Translations under genes and position numbers: made by a program
Origin: Antedon mediterranea
Lineage: Eukaryota; Echinodermata; Crinoidea; Comatulida; Antedonidae
Length of the DNA: 60,000 bases
Reading direction: 5' to 3'
NCBI RefSeq assembly: GCF_964355755.1
Contig: NC_092671.1
Coordinates: 17,519,501-17,579,500 of the forward strand
Notes under the pieces: model-generated
Seen by the model: the letters and a program-made list of their open reading frames with translations, nothing else
What the model was told of the DNA's origin: nothing
Databases searched by the model: none
Part shown: piece after piece, positions 1 through 60,000 of the stretch
How positions within the stretch are numbered: the first letter of the stretch is position 1
Layout: every line of letters starts with the position of its first letter

Positions 1-1130
1 TCATTATCAAACCATGGTGGGAGTTTTCTCTTAGGTCTGAAAACAGGGACGAGATCTTTGATAGTAGCAAAAATAAAATCATAAAATAAATTAACTGCCT
101 CATCAATGTCAACGGCAAGATCAAGTAAATGCCAAGGAATATGAGAAAGCATTTGTATAAAATCTAATTTGTTAAGTTTTTAAAAATTATATAACAATCG
201 ATCGTCATCATTGATAAGGTGTTTGTTAAACTCTATAGGATATTTAAAATTTATTGCACAGTGATCAGAAGTGAAAATATCTTCACCGGATGAAACTTCG
301 TGGCATATAGTATTGCACAAGACAAGATCAAGAGTGTGATCGGCACATGTCGGAAAATATACAAATTGATTAAAATTATTGCCCTGTAAAATATTATCTA
401 TAAATTTGCCATTAGAGTTGTCGGGAGCTTCACATTCTACAATATTGCACTTATTATAACTATTCAAACGCCATTTTATCTCAGGTAGATTAAAATCTCC
501 TAATAACATAACGTCATGATTGAAGCCCTGAAATTCATATTGCACATTGTTTATAGACTCACAGAGACGATCGATTTGAGATTTAGGTGCCGATGGGGGG
601 CGATAATATATACCAATAATTAAACATTTTTTTCTAGACAGTTGAATTTTTACCCACATTAGTTCTTGACTTTCATCTTCAAACTGAATGAGACGACACG
701 ACCTGTATTTGTTGTTAATTAAGAGTAAAACTCCACCGCCTCTCTTGTCCTCTTGCCGGTCCCTGCGATATAGATTAAAGCCATCTAAAGACAGTTCTCA
801 ATCAATTAGTGTTATTTAACCAGGTTTCAGTTTTAATGCTACAACGTCTATGTATCTTGTGACATGTGACTAAACAATTCCGATTTATATGATTCCATTT
901 TATTTTTTACACTACGAACGTTTTGGTAGTACACCTTTAAAGAGCTGCTTTTATTATTCGAATTAGTAGCATTCGGTCCAGGATTGACTTCTCCCCTCCA
1001 AGTACAACAGACCAAATACGTAGAGTACGAATTTGAATAGTATGACACAGCCCTGCCAAGGAATTTAAACTTCGATTTCTTTCGTACTTGTAAAGATGTA
1101 AGGCCAGTTTTGTTATTGCACATTTTGAAT
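1..1130 (-). mobile_element. LINE fragment, endonuclease region with 2A-like NPGP motif
   Basis: Minus-strand remnant of a non-LTR retrotransposon of the APE-endonuclease type. Reading from 1123 downward there is an N-terminal segment ending in RGEVNPGP (a 2A-like motif), then the start of the endonuclease (VYYQNVRSVKNKMESYK). A broken stretch follows near 780-850 with TETWLN and stop codons. Then comes a long open piece with RRDRQEDKRGGGVLLLI, IGIYYRPPS, LLGDFNLPEIKW (Asp/Asn catalytic site) and FTSDHCAINF (SDH motif). The window edge cuts the connector at a PPWFDNE motif, just before where reverse transcriptase would begin. Internal stops show it is inactive. Sequence from about 1103 to 1640 may be its 5' region. 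Confidence 0.8.
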
Positions 1131-1466
1131 AATAAATAGATATCGGATGAAAATCGTCGTCAATGTAAACAACATCATTAAAATAGTAGAAAAAATATTG
1201 CACAAAGTTGTTCATAGAACGTTGTGTAAGTTCCATTTCGACTTGGTTCCACTTATGTGCATACTGACCTGGACAGCTGGTTATTGCACATTTTGAATAA
1301 TAAAATGGTATCGGATGAAAATTGTCGTCAAGAATAAATCGAATGTAGACTGCATCAGTAAAATAGTAGAAAAAATATTGCACAAAGTTGTTCATAGAAC
1401 GCTTTGTATATTCCATTTCAACTAGGCTCCATTTAACATTTGCATACTGACCTGGACAGCTGACTA
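1103..1466. repeat. Tandem duplication of about 170 bp
   Basis: Two adjacent copies start with TTATTGCACATTTTGAATAA (about 1113 and 1281) and end with CATACTGACCTGGACAGCT (about 1259-1277 and 1443-1461). They differ by several substitutions and by small insertions in the second copy. A long minus-strand frame (937-1728) runs through both but has no recognisable domain. Position upstream of the LINE open frame suggests 5' promoter monomers of that element, which is an inference. Confidence 0.7.
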
Positions 1467-1637
1467 CACAGACCCCTTCACACACCGGTAATGCTATTCT
1501 TTGAAAGTGGCTCTGCCGGCCTAGGTTTATTGTGCTAAAATTCACGTATTTGAACAAAGATTGGTGAAAATTGTTGTCACAATTGCATCCATAACCACTC
1601 CAAAACACTTCGTGATCATCATTAAAGGCATAGTGAT

Positions 1638-1740
1638 ATGCCCAAATATGGTAGTGATATGACATCATCATGTCCATATATAGGCACATCACATCATACA
1701 TCATTTTTGTTAGTTTGATAGTGTACACAGAGCTTTAAAG
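1638..1740. mobile_element. Palindromic MITE, partial copy 1
   Basis: Contains the family core (TGCCCAAATATGGTAGTGAT, then GTCCATATATAGGCACATCA) and one terminal repeat (AGTTTGATAGTGTACACAGA). Other copies are at 17688-17848, 26555-26712 and 44600-44732. The left terminal repeat is missing here. Confidence 0.65.
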
Positions 1741-1821
1741 ATTAAAAAAAATAATAATGAATGATATTTGTACTTGCAATCATAAAATATTTTGATTGAA
1801 GTTTCTAACTATCAGTAGACT

Positions 1822-1918
1822 ATTTAGGGGACCATTTCCTATGAAACGAACGAGGGGAAACCTATTATGTTTTAACATTATGGCCAACCTGTATTTAGAG
1901 GACACCTCTATTAAGGAG
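1822..1918. repeat. CCCCTTATT/GGACACC interspersed repeat
   Basis: Short repeat alternating blocks like GGGGACC and GAGGACACCTCTATTAAGGA. Related stretches are at 2190-2311, 18975-19105, 41093-41400 and 53805-53945. Ends resembling GTTCAACTGTA (2301-2311) suggest a Tc1/pogo-type non-autonomous element. Confidence 0.45.
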
Positions 1919-2172
1919 GAGTGGAGCTGTGGCTTGGTGGTTATGATGCTTGGCAACCAATCTTAGGGTCCTGGGTTTAAGTCCTGTCATATGTCAGGGT
2001 TTTTTTCTCATGACAATTTACAACTCCACTCCCAAAGACTTAATAATAAGTCTTTGTTTATGTAGAGCATCTTGTGTATATATTTGTCTTGTGAAATTAT
2101 TAAATAGTTTATCCATCCTGTAATTGGCGGGTTACTCGCTGTTGGATGAGAATAAAAAAAAAAAAAAAAAAA
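1916..2172 (+). mobile_element. tRNA-derived SINE, family A, with poly(A) tail
   Basis: A tRNA-like head carries an A-box-like TGGCTTGGTGGTTATGATGC and a B-box-like GGGTCCTGGGTTTAAGTCC. A body follows (CTCCCAAAGACTTAATAATA) with a conserved end GGCGGGTTACTCGCTGTTGG and an A-rich tail from 2152. Relatives are at 3402-3500, 19430-19640, 38415-38625 and, inverted, 37487-37580. Confidence 0.75.
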
Positions 2173-2189
2173 GGAGACACTTTCATGTT

Positions 2190-2311
2190 AAGTGAATAAG
2201 GGGACATATATATTTTAACACTAAGGCTAATCCTTATTTCGTAGACAATTCTGTTAAAGGGACAATTTGTTGGGTCCTGAGGGTGTCCTCTTAATATTGG
2301 TTCAACTGTAT
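2190..2311. repeat. CCCCTTATT/GGACACC interspersed repeat, copy 2
   Basis: Contains AAGGGGACATATATATTTTA and GTGTCCTCTTAATATTGGTT and ends in CAACTGTA. It lies in otherwise unannotated sequence before the first NBEAL exon; I see no gene between 2312 and 3169. Confidence 0.4.
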
Positions 2312-3169
2312 TTTTATATTTATCCTGGTAAGTAATAATCAGAGACTACCGACACCACTTTAAAATCATATAGGAAATGGGTATTTAAAAAAAATAGTTG
2401 TTTATAAGAATGTACTAGTAGTTTAAAACTTTCCATTTCTATTTTTCTTATAAGCAGCTTTTACACCAAAGGAAATGGGAAGGTCCGCTCTTAAATACTA
2501 TGTACACAATGACGCATACAGTTACTACTGTATAGTATGCTTTAAGATATCAAAGCATCCCACGCAATGCGTAATTTCTAATTTTAAGTGTTATCTATAA
2601 AATGCAGATAAATATAAGATGTGGCTGTAATAGTTTCATTCTTTTAAATCTTATCTTTTTGGTTAAAATCCAAATAAATCACATGATTTAAATTTGTTTT
2701 TTACTATCATGTATTCTTCAGTTTTAGTTTAAAAGTTTGTTTGAAAAGTAATTTTTTAAATCAGTAATAGAATTTTATTTATGACCTCAAACACAATATT
2801 AGGTCATTTATTTTTACTGTTTTACACATCTTTATTGCACCTTAATGATACAAAGTTTGATGATTATCTGATAGCCATCTGCGTTACTAGTAGTTCAATA
2901 TCCTACTGTACTTAAAGTGAAAGTTGCTATTAATTAGGTTTCTATGAAATCTTAGTTTGTATAACGCACAATTAACACATGATTGTACGTAATGGCTTTA
3001 TCATCATATTATTATCACTTCCATGACTGATATTTTAACTACAAATTTTCTTAATATATTGATTTATTGAAATCTTTGAAACCTGATGAAAACATTATTT
3101 TTAATATTATTTGAAAAAAAGAGATAAAACTAAATACAGTATTATACTCCATTATTTATTTACTTCCAG

Positions 3170-54853
<51,684 letters not shown>

Positions 54854-55400
54854 AACTAGTTTTTAATCAAGATGTTTGTAACCTGTGAAAACGATACAGT
54901 TGTTTTCTTAACTGATTCATTAAAAAATGTATTATCACACATTACAGCTATTAATTTTGTGACATACAGAACCTTATGCAAATGAGGTAATTGCAAATAA
55001 GGTCATTGCAAATGGTTTGTAGATCCAACTAGCAACATTGTTTCCATGTTGTGACCTCTAACCTACTTAATTTTAAGATTCCCTGAATAGGAATTTGATA
55101 TTCATACTGTGCTAGTTCAAAATGTGTATGAAACTCATATTGATTGTTAGGTTATTGTCTGAACACCTTGGCAAAGTGAATTAATTAACCTACTGAAATG
55201 TTAGGTTTCTCATTGTAAAGTCTTTGGGCCTAATCATGTTAAAATCGAGAGCTGGCTGTATATTTAATCAGGTAATGTTATATTTCCTACATTGAATATG
55301 AGAATGTCTTTTTTTCAATATCAATTTTAATATCGTGTATTTACTCATTGTATACCAAATTTTTAATTTTTAAAAATGCATTTGATAAAAATAAAAGCAT
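54854..55400 (+). other. Probable 3' untranslated region of NBEAL
   Basis: AT-rich sequence directly after the stop codon with no further open exon. The first clear AATAAA polyadenylation signal is at about 55390-55395. The true end is not fixed by sequence alone; later AATAAA hexamers occur near 57381-57397 and 57535. Confidence 0.4.
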
Positions 55401-57900
55401 TATATATATATAATTTTTTAGGCCATGGCTCTAAATTTCTATTTCAGGAAGTGCCTTTAGCCAAAGAAACCATCTACTCATGTGTACTTTGTTAAGTTTA
55501 TAGAAAATGTGGATAGGCCTAGTAGTTTATACTGTAAACAATACATGATGCAAAATATGTAAAATTGACCAAAAGGCTTCAATAATAATAAACATAATAG
55601 GTGATCCGCTAGCGTGGTAGATCACCAGAAAAAAGAATTGCTAATCAAATTTTAAAAACATTTTTATATTTACAGTATAAGCAAGATGGGCTTTTGTCAA
55701 TTGCTAACCTTGTGTTATGAGCAATTTCATAAGTGTATGTTCCCTTACACATTATTTCTGGTTCTAATTTCAGATTCTGTTTTAGTCTGTACATTTTGTT
55801 TAACCCTAGTTGTTCATTATCTGTCAATTTCTCAATGACATATACTGTATAAGCACATTCAATGAATGTAAATCAAAATTGTCTAGACAACTGTGTATAA
55901 AATGAAACATGTACCGTGAACTGTAACATCACTGCTGTAGTTTATCATGTATTTCACAGAAAATATTATTACTTAGACAATTGATATAAGTTTAATGTGA
56001 ACTTGGCTACATACCTTGAAGTTAGATGCCAATTTAAAAAAAAAAGAGATACATATATTTTTTATTATATCTAGATTTTCAAAGTATAATAATACGCAGA
56101 GCTATATTTTCAAATTCTAACAATATAATTAAATTCCTTATATTTTACTTGCAAATCCAGCTTAAATATTTTTTTTAAGTAGATTACTTTATTGTATTTA
56201 AGCAATAATTTAAATGTATTTGTATACATTTCTTTCATTTTAAATATGATAGTTAGCAAAGGTCTTGTTTCCGAAAAAAAGTACCTTTGGATTGGTTTTT
56301 AAATTTAAATAAATTTACTATACCTATTAAAGCTTGTTATACTTTGTGTCCACTGGGACCACAGATGAAAGCACTGTCTGTACTAAATTTGATTATTTCA
56401 TGTTTAACTTTTAATGCTTATGTTTTTAATCTTAATGAAAGGAATAAAACCAAATTTAGTATACAGGTATATATAAAACAAATTTAGAAATATATGATAG
56501 ATTATTGCATTCTACCAATGAAATTAAATGTATGTTAAATATTAAATTTGATTAAATCAATATTATAATAATTCTTTAATCATTATGAATAAAAGAAGTA
56601 TATTAAATAAATACTTTATTGTAGTCCTACTACTTAAATTAGTTTGTAGTAATATAGTTGTTATATAAAGTATATTATATTGTTGACAAGCTCATTGTTG
56701 ACTTTCTATAGTTAAAATTACCAGTACTTATTATTCAGTGGTGTAAACACAGGGAACAAAGGCCCCAGATTTAGCACTCATAAGGGGCCCTCGACAATTG
56801 CACTGATGCTGCTCATGCTCTATGGCACCTCAAAATATTGATCCCCTGTGTTTAGCCAGTGAGTGCTCATATAGCTGTTACGCAACTGTTATTAGTTGCT
56901 TTTTTACTGCTCTGCAAAATTGTATGTACTCTGGGAAGTTACTCTCCCTTGCTTTATCTTTATATTTTTTTAACAATATTAATTATATACTACTTACAGA
57001 CTGTAGCCTCTTATTCAATGTGAGAAGTTACTGCAGTTTGTTCTGCAAAGGGAAATCCCACAGACCTGCTTTTTTTAATAAGAGGAGGAGCGTTTGATCA
57101 GCTCCAACCCATCGAATATTATACCATTACAATTTCAACAAATTTTGCAACAAATTTTGCAATTATTTTAATATTTAGCTAGAAATAATTCTGTATTCCT
57201 CTGTATAACTTTTTTTCATTAATTATTTGTTTGTATAAATATTTACTTAACTGTTTATTTTTGATTATGCTATCAATTTATGTTTGCAATTTTACAACAA
57301 AAAAAGGAATTATAAAGAAATGATTCTAACTTTAAAAATGTATGTGCAATGAAAAATAAGATGCTTATATTTGTTACTAATAAAACAGATGTCAATAAAT
57401 ATGTAATTGTATAAATGATGGTCTCACGTTTTGTATTAAATTAATATTATTAATATTTAAATTTACATGTAGTACAGACATTTACACAGGTTTGATGATT
57501 TTTGCTGTAAAAGGAAAGAAAATTAATTTAAATGAAATAAAATCATCAGCAAAATATATTTTGAGATTCACACGAAGATATGTTTTGAGGACTTGTGTGA
57601 TCATAGTAACTTTCTATTGTATGCATGATTTGATATAGAGATGTTTTGTAAAAACATAGCCGGCCATGTATGGTTATCTCTTTTAAAATAAGAACAATTT
57701 TATTGGGGCTCTCTCAGTCTCCAGAGCCATATATATAAAGACTTTATTTTTTGTTGAATTTTATTTTATCTTTGAATTTTTTTTTATGTTTAAAATCATG
57801 TTCGCAGTAACTTTATAATTTTTCTATTATTTTAACTAAATCCTTTAAACAAATTGATTGTTTTGATATTAAATTCGATAGTTAAAGCCTTTTGAACGTT
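55401..57900. other. AT-rich downstream flank of NBEAL
   Basis: No convincing exon, repeat family or RNA gene seen. Open frames near 56287 and 56822 are low-complexity and lack recognisable domains. Parts could be extended 3' UTR. Confidence 0.4.
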
Positions 57901-58976
57901 ATACATTTTCAAAACAAAAGACTCCATACTCCACATAGGAATAGTTGGACACAAACGTGACTTCTACTCAATTTGAAGTCACAACTCTTTATATTATGGC
58001 TCGCTCTGCTGCTGCTCGTCTCAGCTGTCTAGCGCCCTCTCCAGTTGTTGCCCAGGGGGCTTGGCAGGGCAGTTCATTCACAAAAAAAAGCTGGAGCTCT
58101 TGCTAAATATTTGTATAATTTGGTGTTTTTAATAAGGGTAAGATATTGTTTTGTTTATTTAAAAAGCATATACATTATGCAAATAATATATGATTATTTT
58201 GTTGACGGTAGTTCGTTAAAGACCAAACCAAATGCAGAATAAGTAAGCTAGGCCTGGATGAGCTATACAGCCTTCTTGTTGGTCGTCTGCAGACGACGAT
58301 CTGCTAGTAATACTAATAGAGGAGGAGGAAGAGGATAGGGGTGGGCTAGGCTAAGACCTAGCAATATATGTGTGTGTATAGTATACAGTTTCAAATGCTC
58401 ATCTCTTGATGTTGTTATGATGTAGGCCTTGTAATAATATAATATAAACAAAAATAGAAATGTCAACACAAATTTTTGCATGAAGTGAAAAGGAGGATAC
58501 ACAATCACAGGTTGACAAAGCCTATTATTAATAATAATATTAATTATAAAGGAAGACGGCTGGGACAAGGGCCTATTCAATCAAACCACACATAGGCCTA
58601 GTCATAGGAGTATACAGTTATTATTAGGCCTACTCCATCCATGTTATGCACAATTTAAAATGTGCAAGGGCTTACTTGCGCAATTTCAATTTGAATACAA
58701 AATAGCATGAAATGTAGTAGTAGTAGGCATAAAAAGAAGAAGCCCCCGGCACTCAAGATCCTGTCACATTACCTCGCAGCGTTCTGCTCATCATAATGGC
58801 TTCTCTTAAATTTTTTAAATTTGCTGTTTAATTATAGGAAATCCTTGCGCAATTTAAAATTGTTTAAATTGTGCATAACACATACACCATACAGTACTAA
58901 TACTACTACAGTAGGCTAGGTACTACTGCTTTACAGTAGCTCTAGCCAGGCCTCTGTAGCCTTCTGTACTACAGTA

Positions 58977-59050
58977 TGTTTGGCGAATCCGGTACATGCC
59001 CTGATAGCGGTACTGCTATCGGTACTGTTGTACCGGATTCTCCGAACCAT
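58977..59050. repeat. GC-rich inverted repeat hairpin
   Basis: GGCGAATCCGGTACA at the left faces TGTACCGGATTCTCCG at the right. The loop holds a second palindrome (GATAGCGGTACTGCTATC). It stands out from AT-rich surroundings and looks like a tiny MITE. Confidence 0.6.
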
Positions 59051-59940
59051 GACTCGTATGACTACTGTACCTTTATAAACAGACCTTTAAAGAAAATGCA
59101 TCATGCCACTTAGAATGTAAATATTGCAAACAAAGATCATTCCATCCCAAACTTACCTCAAACCTGGTGTTTGTGAACATTATTGAAACAGATGCTACAC
59201 TACCCTTTGCACATGGATATATTCTGCATATAGCCTACTGTACAGTACAATAGAAAGTCTAAGAACCTTCATGACACATACCTACCTGTGTATACAATAT
59301 AACTGCAGTACTGTACTGTATCTGATTAGAATCCTCTTTTACTTTCTTGGAACTGAAACTGGGTTCCTCTGTACAGTAGTACTGTAGCATTTCTTGGACA
59401 ACTATTAAGTGCGTTACCATTCTATTATCTAAGGAATCTTATTAAGTATCATACAGTCATTCATTCATTAACAATATCCATTGATTATTATAGCCATTCT
59501 GATTATTACGTCATAATTATCCTGTTATATTGATATTTATTTTTTCTGGATTTATTTGTACTAAAAATGCTGGTAGATGTTTGTAACATTATTCATATTT
59601 GTTTTGCATAATATTATTATTATTTCAATTTTTACTGTTTGAATATTTAGGGTTATAAGGGTACCAGCCAATTGTAGAATTACAATGTAAAAAAACCTAA
59701 TTATATTTTATAAACAAACATAAAATTCCAAAAAAATGTAAATTGTCACTGTGAGCTGTCATCTGATTGGTAGAGTGGAGTAGAGGTTAATGCGCTTGAG
59801 AATAGCCATTTGTACAGTACTTTAGTCTTGCATTATTTTATCCTGGTATTTAAATATTAGTGAGAATTCTATACTAAATATCCTGGTACAGTAAATAGAC
59901 TACTATTTTGTAAAGTATAGTCGGATGGAAGACCTTCAAA

Positions 59941-59969
59941 ATGTCAACACGCAGCAGAAATGTCAAAGG
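59941..59969 (+). CDS. Possible first coding exon of a downstream gene
   Basis: CTTCAAA precedes ATG at about 59941, which opens MSTRSRNVK and is followed by a splice donor (AAAG, then GTACTG) at about 59970. The context is plausible for a start codon, but nine codons cannot identify a gene and the window ends 30 bases later. Confidence 0.25.
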
Positions 59970-60000
59970 TACTGTTTTGTTTTTATTATTAATTAGGGCA

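Noticed and set aside
937-1728. A 263-aa minus-strand ORF as a gene
   Set aside because: It runs through a tandem duplication, a MITE and the opposite frame of the LINE N-terminus; no domain is visible, so it is a chance reading.
57996-58106. Small ORF of 36 codons starting MARSAAARLS
   Set aside because: Short, low-complexity start and no supporting context; could be chance.

Overview
The window is animal nuclear DNA: AT-rich, with spliced genes using GT-AG introns, many short interspersed repeats, and retrotransposons of kinds known from marine invertebrates. An echinoderm is the most likely source. That is an inference from the mix of a 5S-derived SINE, tRNA-derived SINEs and LINEs carrying 2A-like NPGP motifs; I cannot name the class or species.

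One large gene covers about 3.2-54.9 kb on the plus strand: a neurobeachin-like (NBEAL1/2-type) BEACH protein. I can place 46 coding exons (2,479 codons plus stop), all in matching phase. Only the extreme N-terminus lies outside the window. The order along the gene is: N-terminal alpha-solenoid exons (3.2-11.4 kb), a concanavalin A-like module (12.0-14.1 kb), the central solenoid (14.5-21.3 kb, including a 743-bp acidic linker exon), a second solenoid stretch (35.8-39.8 kb), the PH-like domain (40.3-41.5 kb), the BEACH domain (41.4-49.7 kb) and C-terminal WD40 repeats (50.3-54.9 kb).

The unusual part is the 14.5-kb intron between the exons at 21041-21280 and 35815-35949. On the opposite strand it holds a tandem family of intronless genes for type I membrane proteins with a signal peptide, two or three immunoglobulin-like domains, one transmembrane helix and a tyrosine-containing tail. 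Two members are intact (27374-28720 and 29734-30861), two are long but broken (22194-23100 and 31545-34812), and two are fragments (near 24.1 and 26.1 kb). The 31.5-34.8 kb member carries about 20 nearly identical 84-bp (28-residue) copies of the first part of its third Ig-like domain. A dead copy of the host exon 35815-35949 lies between family members at 31157-31285, so host exon and nested gene were duplicated together.

The rest is mobile DNA. An apparently intact 1,151-aa LINE (PHD finger, APE endonuclease, reverse transcriptase) sits in a BEACH-domain intron at 45.6-49.3 kb. A second LINE fragment is at the left edge. There are two 3' ends of a third LINE, several SINE families, many hairpin MITEs, a Harbinger-like element, and a TIR element at 50.9-51.8 kb with a 144-codon ORF I do not recognise. 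From 54.9 to 60 kb there is the 3' flank, low-complexity DNA, and possibly the first exon of a next gene at the right edge.
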